Of a stretch of DNA of 64,000 bases, positions 25,801-34,700 are shown one piece after another. Source of the stretch: Anaerolineaceae bacterium (GTDB lineage: Bacteria; Chloroflexota; Anaerolineae; Aggregatilineales; Phototrophicaceae). Within the stretch, counting starts at the first letter, position 1, and each line of letters opens with the position of its first letter. The stretch lies in the NCBI GenBank assembly GCA_020634165.1, contig JACKCF010000001.1, forward strand, positions 1,240,001 through 1,304,000, written 5' to 3'. Below the pieces are notes generated by a model. The model made no database searches, had not been told where the DNA came from, and saw only the letters and a program-made list of their open reading frames with translations. Made by a program: the position numbers and the translations under genes.

Positions 25801-26506
25801 GGGCTGCAAGGGCGGCACCATCTATCGCGATGGCAGCCGTGATGAGCAGGTGCTCATGCTCAAGGGCGATGAACGTGCCGAAAAAGAGATGGAGAGCGTC
25901 AAGGGCAAGGCGAAGGAATCCGGTGAACCAGTGGCGACGCCGCACCGCGTCTACCCGCGTCCGGACCAACTGCACGGGACGACCATCAAATTCAACACGC
26001 CGTTCGGTAAGTCCTACATCACCATGAACAGCGACCAGAATGAGTTCCCGTTCGAGACCTTTATCACGGTAGGCAAGGCCGGCAGCGATATTCAGGCCGA
26101 TGCCGAAGCACTGGGCCGCATGATTAGCCTGCAACTGCGCACGACTGCGCCGCACAACCGTCGTGAGATGCTCAAGCTCATTATCGAGCAGCTACAGGAC
26201 ATCGGTGGTGCGCGTCCGGTTGGTTTTGGTCCGCAGCGCGTGCTGTCTCTGCCGGATGCCGTCGCAAGAGCGCTGCAAGCACACTACTTCCCACCGCAGG
26301 AAACGCATCAGCTTGGCCTCCCGATGAACGGCCACAGCAATGGTAATGGCTATCACCACGAGCCGGAGCCGGAACCCGCCGAAGCCAAGTCGGAAGAGAA
26401 GTCGGCCTATGCCAATGCCGACATGTGCCCTGAATGCGGGACGATCTCGCTGATCCGGGCCGAGGGCTGCAAAAAGTGCCTGACGTGTGGGTATAGCGAG
26501 TGCTAA
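22847..26506 (+). CDS. nrdJ: Adenosylcobalamin-dependent (class II) ribonucleotide reductase, intein-containing
   Basis: This gene encodes a 1219-residue precursor; removing the intein (353-717) leaves 854 residues. Class II reductase makes deoxyribonucleotides with adenosylcobalamin as radical source. Landmarks: Cys147 (YNCYVIP) and Cys729 (WSVCNLGALN), the redox cysteine pair; EIMSRGGGVGINLSTLRP; and the active-site finger loop Asn351-Pro-[intein]-Cys718-Gly-Glu720, where Cys718 is the thiyl-radical residue. LLTQAPTGTTGTM is the phosphate-binding region. The C-terminus is a zinc-ribbon-like CPECG...CKKCLTCGYSEC, typical of NrdJ. A roughly 80-residue N-terminal module (VGDTVIVV...) is not an ATP cone. 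The gene stands alone between terminators, and no nrdB is nearby, which supports class II. Confidence 0.95.
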   Translation: MVQARDSKRNELHDLGYKIFLDRYAQKDMSRESLAVGDTVIVVTNSATGQREIGTIKEMLLPTITIELNDGEVVTRDIEHVDKPIETEPEQMMDRVAAGIAEIEKNQKLRKTWSNNFRWLLDEWKFVPGGRILTAAGTDQDLTYYNCYVIPSPNDSREGIMATLTQMTEIMSRGGGVGINLSTLRPRHAYVKGVNGRSSGSVSWGALYSFVTGLIEQGGSRRGALMLILNDWHPDVFDFINSKREAGKITNANISVGISDKLMDAVKADEDWDLMFPDSADPDYDELWDGDLDTWMASGRKVLRYKTIKARELWNAIIESAWASAEPGLWFRERSNKMANSWYFNPLVCTNPCVTGDTRIYTSQGLVKARDLFDEETMTDVVLDGRFDGAPTTSPASRIFLTGTKPVFRVQTQEGYSVRATADHRLMTDRGWVQVDSLEAGDKLHILNRKGGFGQQGDAATGRVLGWLVGDGTIKADRAVLSFFGDEKRELAPLFAADVNALVEPLTVASRTYTVGVVDIADRDEARVQSQRLLALVAEHDLDTNKHQVPEAVFQGTEAMQRGFIQALFTADGSFQDGGEKGASIRLAANSLTLLEDIQRLLTNFGISSRIYRNRRDAGYRPMPDGKGGLQEYWCEAQHELAISKQNMVVFADEIGFLVDAKQSALEAYISRLQRGPYQETFLATVESIVADGIEEVFDLTEPLTHSFVANGIVVHNCGEQPLGAWSVCNLGALNLARFYDAEKHDVAWEDLDKATRYATRFLDNVIDTTPYFFDENRDTQHNERRVGLGTMGIAELMLHLGIRYGSDESVEFIEKVYKAIAVAAYETSVDLAQEKGAFPKFDAEKFLESGYMQQMPDSLRGRVAKQGIRNVTLLTQAPTGTTGTMVNTSTGIEPFFSWVYYRKSRLGLHEEQVPVVAEYYTENPDAEELPEYFVTAMDLSPDEHVKVQGAFQRWIDSAISKTCNVPNEYTVEQVSDLYMYMYDLGCKGGTIYRDGSRDEQVLMLKGDERAEKEMESVKGKAKESGEPVATPHRVYPRPDQLHGTTIKFNTPFGKSYITMNSDQNEFPFETFITVGKAGSDIQADAEALGRMISLQLRTTAPHNRREMLKLIIEQLQDIGGARPVGFGPQRVLSLPDAVARALQAHYFPPQETHQLGLPMNGHSNGNGYHHEPEPEPAEAKSEEKSAYANADMCPECGTISLIRAEGCKKCLTCGYSEC
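23903..24997 (+). other. LAGLIDADG intein inside nrdJ (protein-splicing element)
   Basis: Residues 353-717 (365 aa) interrupt the reductase. The first residue is Cys353 in CVTGDTRIYT (block A). Block B is ATADHRLMTDRGW with the conserved T-x-x-H. Two LAGLIDADG-type helices, VLGWLVGDGTI (465-474) and FIQALFTADGSF (564-575), indicate a homing endonuclease. The C-terminal blocks F/G read SFVANGIVVHN, with His716-Asn717, followed by +1 Cys718. All splicing residues are present, so it should be active. Base composition matches the host gene, suggesting long residence. Confidence 0.95.
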
Positions 26507-26556
26507 AAACAGTGCTGAGTGCTCAGGATTGAGTGCTGAGTGACATAAACTAACAA

Positions 26557-26584
26557 GGGGCGTGACAAAAGTCGCGCCCTTTTA
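26557..26584 (+). terminator. Rho-independent terminator after nrdJ
   Basis: GGGGCG-t-GAC, AAAA loop, GTC-g-CGCCC, followed by TTTT. Just before it (26511-26542) is a run of the unit GAGTGCT with variants, a short low-complexity tract. Confidence 0.85.
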
Positions 26585-26606
26585 TGTGCAACCAGCGATT
26601 CAACGA

Positions 26607-27542
26607 TTAGCTGACTTCCAAAGACAATAATATGTTTGAGAATGCTTTGTTTATTTGATCGTTAGATTTCCACCGCTGAGCATCTGCTACGTATCGAGAT
26701 AGCAGTAAAGTTGATTTCCAATTATCTGACATATAATATAGCGAATCATCTAATAAAATAGGAACAATGATCGAATTTGTTCCTCCTTCACGAAACACCT
26801 TTTGTTCTTTAGCAATGATCAAATCAAAATCGAAATTACACCACCAGCTACTAAAATAGTTTGTGGAGCAACAAATAAGCATTTTATCTGCGTCATGTAT
26901 GCTCTTGGCTACATATTCAAATATATTTTCCCCAACAGTAAGATCACGGACAGCATAGAAACAATGGACGCCGTTCGCAGTCAAGAAGTCGTAAAGGGGC
27001 TTCACAAATTCTTGATCTATAGACGAGTGACTTATATATGCTGAATAGTATGGTCTGAATTGCGCAGGTTTTTCGTTAGTTTGTAGAGGATTATGTATAT
27101 CGCTAACATCTTCAATCGACAATTTTGAAGATAGATAAGATAGTCCTTGCATCATTCTTGCAACGCAATCAACTGTCGTTCCTTCAAAGCAATTTAGCCA
27201 CTGAATTTTCTCCAAAGAACTTAATTCATCAGGCAACTGAAACTCTTCTAATCTAATTGGACAAATTGGTTTGCCAAGCCTGATTGCTTCTCTATATTCC
27301 CATTTGCACCACGCAGACAGAGCTGAAGAGCGAGAAAGCATATAGATGAAATAATCTGAGTCAGAAATGGCTTTCAGTAATTGTTCTTGCCAATTCTGAA
27401 ATGGCTTCAACATTTGGTCAAACCATAACTCCTGACCTTCATCTTGAAGCATTTGGACAATTTCCCGAACTCGCATCTCATCTTGTCTAGAATAACTAAC
27501 AAAAGCACTCAAATTGATATCCCTATTTTTTCCAGGCATCAC
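26607..27542 (-). CDS. Tandem TIR-domain protein
   Basis: This 311-residue cytoplasmic protein is built only of two TIR domains. TIR1 (about 11-140): SAFVSYSRQDE, then SAWCKWEYREA, where Glu82 stands three after Cys79 in the usual catalytic S-x-W-C-x-x-E. TIR2 (about 166-305): SAYISHSSIDQEF, then SSWWCNFDFD, where the matching position is Asp238. TIR domains of this kind cleave NAD or make NAD-derived signals in bacterial immunity; TIR1 looks competent and TIR2 altered. The gene is clearly AT-rich and uses AT-rich codons unlike all its neighbours, a sign of horizontal transfer. No sensor domain, TIR partner, helicase, STALD or Argonaute gene is adjacent. An alternative role is host-interaction or general NADase signalling. 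Confidence 0.85.
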   Translation of the reverse strand: MMPGKNRDINLSAFVSYSRQDEMRVREIVQMLQDEGQELWFDQMLKPFQNWQEQLLKAISDSDYFIYMLSRSSALSAWCKWEYREAIRLGKPICPIRLEEFQLPDELSSLEKIQWLNCFEGTTVDCVARMMQGLSYLSSKLSIEDVSDIHNPLQTNEKPAQFRPYYSAYISHSSIDQEFVKPLYDFLTANGVHCFYAVRDLTVGENIFEYVAKSIHDADKMLICCSTNYFSSWWCNFDFDLIIAKEQKVFREGGTNSIIVPILLDDSLYYMSDNWKSTLLLSRYVADAQRWKSNDQINKAFSNILLSLEVS

Positions 27543-27711
27543 GATATATATACACTATATTACGATATGTTTGTGTAACATGCGACTTATCCAATCTATA
27601 GACTATATAAATCTGACGATTTGCCACTTCTTATGGAGTTGTAAGTTCACCATAGACAATTTTCAGTATACTTGTTGAATTGCAATTATCTGCAGATAGG
27701 CAGCTATTATT

Positions 27712-27954
27712 CTGAGTAACCATCAGCCCAATGCTATTGACGACGAAGCTTTTGACTATCAGGCGACCAAGGACGGAAAAGTGCTGGTCTACTGGTATAA
27801 CAAGCTGGTCGTGACGTTGGCAGGCAAACAAGCCACCAAATTCCTGCGTCAGATTGATGGCCTGGATGGGGCCGAGGCGCAGTTGGTGATGGCGCGTTTT
27901 ACGGGCAACTTCAAGCGTGGCAATGAACGCGATGGCAAGCAATCTCGAAAGTAA
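27712..27954 (+). CDS. Small conserved-looking protein with CTG start, or 5'-truncated remnant
   Basis: An open frame of 80 codons reads [CTG]-SNHQPNAIDDEAF, then DYQATKDGKVLVYWYNKLVV and TGNFKRGNERDGK at the end. Codon use and amino-acid pattern look genuinely coding, and the ending resembles a small family of proteins of unknown function that I recall as finishing in a TGNFKRGNER-like motif. No ATG, GTG or usable TTG lies between the in-frame stop TAG (27697-27699) and the conserved part. The best start is CTG at 27712, with AGG 12 bases upstream; the alternative is that arrival of the AT-rich segment on the left removed the true start. The stop is 24 bases before the YdcF-like gene. Confidence 0.55.
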   Translation: MSNHQPNAIDDEAFDYQATKDGKVLVYWYNKLVVTLAGKQATKFLRQIDGLDGAEAQLVMARFTGNFKRGNERDGKQSRK

Positions 27955-27978
27955 TTTCCACAGAAAATCAGGAATCCT

Positions 27979-28617
27979 ATGGCACGACCTCCACGCCGCC
28001 GACTGCGGCGCATTGTAAGAATACTGGCGGTTATTATCGCAATCTGGCTGTTTGCGAATACCGTGCTCGCCGTGCAGATACACAACAGAGGCACAATTGA
28101 TAATCCCCAGCCTGCGGATACGATCATCGTGTTGGGCGCTGGTTTGCAGCGCGGCGGGGTTGCGGGTCCGGCGATGGTCCGGCGTGTGCAGCATGGCGCG
28201 GAACTCTGGCATCAGGGCTATAGCGAACAAATTATTTGCACAGGTGGCCTGGGCCAGCGCCAACCTCGGACGGAAGCGGCGGCCTGTCGTGAGATTCTCG
28301 TCGATGCCGGTGTCGCTGAAGATGCCATCTACATGGAAGAAACCAGCACGAGTACTGAAGAGAATGCCATCTACAGCCAGAAGTTGATGCAGCAGCAGGG
28401 TTGGCAGACAGCCCTGGTCGTCAGCGATGGCTACCACATTTTGCGCTCGGAATGGCTCTTTAATAAGTTTGATATTGAGGCCGTGTTCAGTCCGGTCTCG
28501 TTTGAGGATATCCCCGCGAATGATTACATCGGCAATATTTTGCGGGAATTAATGGCGTGGCACTGGCAGATCATCAAGGATAGCCTTGGCCTGCCGTTTA
28601 CCAGCTTCCCGCCATAA
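27979..28617 (+). CDS. YdcF/SanA-type (DUF218) membrane-anchored protein
   Basis: This 212-residue protein has a basic N-terminus (RPPRRRLRRI), one transmembrane helix (about 13-31) and an extracytoplasmic DUF218 domain: ADTIIVLGAGLQRGGVAGPAMVRR, YSEQIICTGGLG, EDAIYMEETSTSTEENAIYS and ALVVSDGYHILRS. These are the usual conserved blocks. The family is linked to envelope integrity and vancomycin sensitivity (SanA), but its reaction is not established. It probably forms a unit with the small gene just upstream. Confidence 0.85.
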   Translation: MARPPRRRLRRIVRILAVIIAIWLFANTVLAVQIHNRGTIDNPQPADTIIVLGAGLQRGGVAGPAMVRRVQHGAELWHQGYSEQIICTGGLGQRQPRTEAAACREILVDAGVAEDAIYMEETSTSTEENAIYSQKLMQQQGWQTALVVSDGYHILRSEWLFNKFDIEAVFSPVSFEDIPANDYIGNILRELMAWHWQIIKDSLGLPFTSFPP

Positions 28618-28777
28618 CGCGCGGATCGTTCATGGTGCGTTGGCGATGAGTAGGGAAAGCGTGATCGTTTGGAACCCTAAGCCGCTTTAGAGTGTCGTAT
28701 AATAAGGACGGAGAGAAAAGAATATGCTCTTTTTCCTTTATGAAATGACACACAGCCGCTTCCTGGGGGAATAACTT

Positions 28778-31700
28778 ATGTCGCGACGCGCATTCGCGTT
28801 TTTGTTGTTGACTCTTCTGCTTTCCGTGTCTTTACCGGTTGCCATCGCGCAGCAGGAAAGCACGGTTCCGACTGTTTCCATATTACAATTGATTGATAGT
28901 GACCCCCTGGTTGGCCAGGAGTTGGCACTGGATGAGGTGATCACACTCTATTTTGATCGTAACCTTGACTGTGCCACTGCCGAAAACGCGATTAAGGTCG
29001 ATCCGTCTTTAGAAGGCACAACGGCCTGCGATGGCACAATGCTGACCTTTACACCAGCATCAGGATGGCAGCGTGCTACCAGCTACACCCTGACCATCAG
29101 CGACCGCTTGCAGGGGGCCGATGGCGCGCAGTTGATCGCACCGTTGCAGCTCGACTTCCTGACGACGGGCTTCCTGCAAGTGATGGAGACCTTCCCGGCA
29201 GCACGCAGCCATGTTGCGCCGGATACGAGTATCACGGTCATTTTCAATCGGCCAGTGGTGCCGCTGGTCATCGTCGAGGATATGCCTGATCTGCCACAGC
29301 CGCTGACCTTTACGCCAGCCGTAGACGGTACGGGTGAGTGGATTAACACCTCGATTTACATGTTTACGCCCGCCGGAGAAGCCCTGGCAGCAGGTACAAC
29401 CTATATGGTCAGCGTAGACCCAACCCTGGTTGCCAGCGATGGCGCTGTTTTCGATCAAGGCTACCAGTGGCAGTTCTCGACCAGCTATCCCTCCATTGAC
29501 GAATATTTTCCGCAGCCCCAGGATACCGATGTCCTGCTTGATACAGGCGTCAGTTTGCGCTTTAGTCAGGCGATGGTACCGGAAAGCATCGAAGCCAATT
29601 TCTTCCTGCGGCCCGATGGCGAAACATCCGGCACAGTCAGCGGCAGCTTCGAGTGGAGCGACGACAATGCGGGTTTCCGGTTTACGCCGGATGATCTGCT
29701 GCAACTGGATACACTGTACGTCGTTGGATTTACCAATGCGCCCTTAGTCGCCAGCGGCGGCGACCTGGGCGAAACACCATTCTGGAACTTTGCCACCGTT
29801 CCCTATCCAGCCATCACCAATACCGACCCGCCTGACAAGGCACAGAATCAACCGCCATATGGCGGCTTCCGTATTTTCTTCTCCTCGGAGATGGATTTTG
29901 AGAACCTGCCGGACCTGATTGCGATTGAGCCGGAACCCTGGCGTGAGCCGGAATACTACTGGAACGAGTGGAACGATTCGTACTCGGTTTCTTTCCCGAC
30001 AGAGCCGAGCACAACTTATACGGTCACGATTGCCGCCGGCGCACAGGATATTTACGGTAATACGATCAACGACCCGTACACCTTCAGCTATTCAACCGAC
30101 CGCTATTCATCGGAACTCACGCTGAACACACCCGGCAGCGTCGGCTTCTACAATGCCGAACGCGCCCCAACCGAACTGTTCCTGACGCATCGCAACATCA
30201 GTCGCGTTGATCTGTCGCTCTACACGGTGCCGATCAGTACCCTGCTGAATATCTTCACAGATCAGGATGTCTACGATGCGGTCGGTTCACTACGTGAACA
30301 ACCTGGTGACATCATTCGCTCATGGAGCATTGAGTCGGTCGCGCCGGAAAATGCCCTGCGCTATGAACTACTCAACCTGGGCGAAAGTGGCGGCAGCAGT
30401 CAGGCGGCGCTCTGCACGGGTGCCATGCCGACCCGTGTCAAAGTTGGCGATGTTGTGCGCGTTATCACCGAGCCGGACCCGCTGCGCGCCCGTAGTACGC
30501 CAGTCGATGGCGAAATTGTTGATTTGCTCTATCGTGATTACAGCATGCCGATTGTCGGCGGCCCAGTCTGCTCCGATGACAGCCTGCTGTGGTGGGAAGT
30601 CGAACTACGCGAAGGCGAACGCGCCTGGATCGCCGAAGGGCTGGGTGACGAGTACTTCATCGAGGTCACGGCTCCGGCGCAGGTGACAGCCGTTTCCGTA
30701 CCCGCCGATGAACAGGGCAGGCTCAATCCTGGCCTCTACCTGTTGAGCGTGACGTCGCCTGAATTCCGCGAAATGGGTTGGGAACCGAATCGTCATGTGA
30801 TGATCGTTTCTACGGCTGTGCTGACGATGAAGACCGCCACCGATACCGTTATGGTGTGGGCGACAGATGTCCAGACTGGGCAGCCCTTGGCCAACATGCC
30901 GATCACGGTCTATCTGAACAATGGCGATACGTACCAGGGCGTCACTGACGCTGAGGGCCTGGCGACGATTCCAACGTCACTTCAACTGGACCTGTACCAA
31001 CCGCGTCTTGCTATCTTGCAGACAGCGGACCAATTCGGCCTGAGTTATGGCGATTGGGTGAACGGCATCGACCCCTGGCAGTTTGGCGTGTCCTATGACT
31101 TTTACCCCAGCCAGTACCGTGTCTATATGTACACGGATCGCCCGATCTATCGTCCTGGCCAGCCGGTTTATTTCCGGGGTGTCGTGCGCGACAAAGACGA
31201 TGTGACGTATACACGTCCTGATTTCCAGACGGTGCCCGTTGTTATCACAGACGGCAATGGGGATACAGTCTACGAGCAGGAAATGACCCTCACGTCCTTT
31301 GGCACATTCAGTGGTGAACTCATGCTGGATGACGCGGCGGCGCTCGGTAGTTACTACGTTTCTGTTGAGCTGCCGTCTCAGCGCCTGTATGGCGGGGAAG
31401 GTGGCGGCGTAGGCTTTACCGTCGCGGAATATCGCCTGCCAGAATTTTTGGTTGATGTAACACCTGTCGAAGATGAAGTCGTGCAGGGCGACACCGTCCG
31501 CGTGACGGTCGACGGCACTTATCTGTTCGGTGGGGCTGTCACCAACGCCGATGTCTACTATACAGTCACCTCATCCGCCTACTTCTTCAATTACGAAGGC
31601 CGCGAGCGTTACAGCTTCGTGGACTACAACAATGATGCCGGCCCAGGCGAGTACTACGGATCGTCGCGTGGCTTCCTGGGCGATGGCAATGCCGTGACCG

Positions 31701-34700
31701 ATGACCAGGGTATGTTCACCATTGAGGTTCCGGCCTCGCTCGAAGATGCCACCATGAGCCAGGTATTCACGATAGAAGCTTCCGTGACCGACGAGAGCCA
31801 GCAGGCTGTCGGGGGTCGTGGGGAAGTCATCGTGCATAAGGGCCTGGTATATGTGGGTGCGCGGCCAGAATCTTATGTATCTACCGCAGGCGAAGCCACA
31901 ACCATCAACCTGATTAGTGTGGATTGGGACAGTCAGCCTGTTGCCAACCAGCCGATTGACGTGGAAATCGTCGAACGGCGCTGGTCCAGTGTGCAGGAAC
32001 GCGACGTCAACGGGCGTACCACCTGGAATTACGAAGTCGAAGAAATACCTGTTTCCGATGGCAGCGTGACGACCGATGCTAACGGCGAGGCGACCTTCAG
32101 CTTTACGCCACCCAACGGCGGCATCTTCAAGGTACTCATCACCAGCCGTGATGAAATGGGCAATGAAGTCACTGCTTCGACCAATATGTGGGTGAGTGAT
32201 ACCGATTATGTCGCCTGGAGGCAGCAGAACAGCAACCGCATTGATCTGATCGTGGATCGTGACAGCTACAGTGTGGGCGATACGGCTGAAATCCTGATTA
32301 CCTCACCGTTCCAGGGCACAGCCGAAGCGCTCATCACCGTTGAACGTGGCGACGTGCTCTCCTATCAGCGCGTCACGATGGACAGCAATTCCTACATCTA
32401 CCGTCTGCCGATTGATGAAACCTTCGCACCCAATGCTTTCGTTAGCGTGATGATCGTCAAAGGCGTCGATGAAAATAATCCAGTGGCGGGCTTCCGCATG
32501 GGCTATATCGATTTCAGCGTCGATATCGACCGCAAGGAACTGAGTATCGACATCACCAGCGATGTGGAACAGGCCCAACCGCAGCAGACCGTGACCTACA
32601 CCGTCGAAGTGACGGATTGGCAGGGCCAGCCTGTGGAAGCCGAGGTCGGCGTGGGTGTGACGGACGTGGCGGCGCTCTCGCTGCTTGGCCCGAACAGTGG
32701 TCCACTGCTGGACTTCTTCTATAGTGAGCAGGGCCTGGGCGTCCGTACTTCGACGCCGCTGACGATCAATACTGACCAGTTGACACAGGAGACGCTCGAT
32801 ACCGTCAAAGGTGGCGGCGGTGGTGCCCTCGCCGATGGTTTGGTCGAGATTCGCGGCGAATTCATCGATACACCGTACTGGAACGCGCATATTGTCACTG
32901 GGCCGGATGGTACAGCGACCTTTGATGTGCGCTTGCCGGATAACCTGACCACATGGCGTCTGGATGCACGTGCCGTTACCAGCGGCGATGATGGTCAGAC
33001 GCTGGTCGGCCAGGATACCTTTGAACTCATCAGCACCAAGCCGCTGCTGATTCGTCCCGCGACCACACGCTTCTTCGTGGTGGGCGATGTCGTGACGCTG
33101 GCGGCGGTCGTTAATAACAACACGGGCGAGGACCAGCAGGCAGTCGTCACCATGAACAGCACGGGCCTGACGGTCAGCAGCGATGCCGCCCAGTCGGTCA
33201 CGATCCCCGCAGGCGGACGGACGCGCGTCACCTGGGATGTGGTCGTGGATGCCGTCGATGCGGTGACGCTCTCGTTCACGGTCGTTGCTGGCGACTACAG
33301 CGATGGCGCGGTTCCGGGTGTCAGCCTGGACGAAGAGGGTACGTTGCCCGTTTATCGCTACGAAGTGCCGGAAACAGTGGGCACGGCGGGCGTTCTGCGT
33401 ACTGCTGATACGCGCGTCGAGTCGATTGTGCTGCCGCGCCGTTTTGATGTCACCCAAGGCGAACTGACCATCGAAGCCGATCACTCACTGGCGGCGGCGG
33501 CATTGCAGGGCCTGCGCTCGCTGGAAATCGATACTGACCGCAGTGTCGAATCCACTGTCAGCCGCTTCCTGCCCAACATCGCCACCTATGCGACCTTGTC
33601 AGAAGCTGGCCTTGCGGACGATCAGCTTGAAAGTGACCTGAATTACAACGTCAACCTGGCGTTACAGCAGTTGGTCGCGCAGCAAAAGGTCGATGGCGGC
33701 TGGGGCTGGTATGTCAACGACGCCAGTAATGAACTGGTGACAGCCTATGCCCTGATTGGCCTTTCAGAAGCGCTGGATGCGGGCTTCCCGGTGGCCGATG
33801 GTGTCATCGAAGATGCTCAGTCCTTCCTGCGCCGCCGTCTGATTCCGGTTGGCCCGCAGGTTGATCGCTGGCGGATGGATCGTCAGGCATTCCTGCTGTA
33901 TGCGCTGGCTCGCTCTGGCGCACCGGATATTGGCCGCACGGTCAATGTCTATGATAATCGCCAGTTCCTGAGCCTGTATGCCGAGGCACTGCTGGCACGA
34001 ACCATCAACATCATCAACCCCGATGACAACGTCCGTCTGGATGCACTCATCAATGAGTTGCTCAACAGCGCCGAAGTCACAGCAACGGGCATCCGCTGGA
34101 CCGATGAGCAGAATACCTACTACAACTGGTCAACGGATACGCGCACGACGGCTATCGTTGTCGGTACACTGATTGAACTGCGTCCAAATAGTGACCTGAT
34201 CCCGAATGCGATCCGCTACCTGATGGTCCAGCGGCAGGGCGATTACTGGGAAACGCGCCAGGAAACCGCCTGGGTGCTGCTGACGCTCAGTAAGTGGATG
34301 GCGGTCAGTGGTGAATTGCAGCCGGACTACAGCTACAGCGTCACTATTAACGATTCGCCAGCGCTGGAAGGGGATGTCACTGTCGCTAACGTCCGCGATG
34401 AGGAAATACTCGTCGTACAGGTCGCTGACCTGCTGGCGGATCAGGCTAATCAGTTAGCCTTCACACGCTCAGACGGCCAGGGTAACCTGTACTACACGGC
34501 CCATCTGCGTGCCTTCCTACCTGTGCCACAGGTCGAGTCGCTGGATCGTGGCATTATCCTGGAACGGCGCTATACGCTCCTGAATGATCCTGATCAGACG
34601 CCAATCACAGAGGCCCATGTAGGTGACATCGTTCAGGTCCGCCTGACGATCATCATCCCCAATGAACGGCACTACATCGTCATTGAGGACCCGATCCCCG

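Noticed and set aside
22847..26506. Class I reductase (nrdA) instead of class II
   Set aside because: The C-terminal zinc-ribbon-like cysteine set, the YNCYVIP and NPCGEQPLG motifs after splicing, and the absence of nrdB point to class II.
26607..27711. Prophage or transposon as carrier of the TIR gene
   Set aside because: No integrase, transposase, terminal repeats, tRNA gene or attachment site could be found around the AT-rich tract.
27631..28437. Minus-strand open frame of 268 codons opposite the small gene and the YdcF-like gene
   Set aside because: The plus-strand proteins have clear conserved motifs; the antisense product has none.
32303..33484. Minus-strand open frame of 393 codons inside the macroglobulin gene
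   Set aside because: It is antisense to the conserved A2M block and lacks a ribosome site and motifs.
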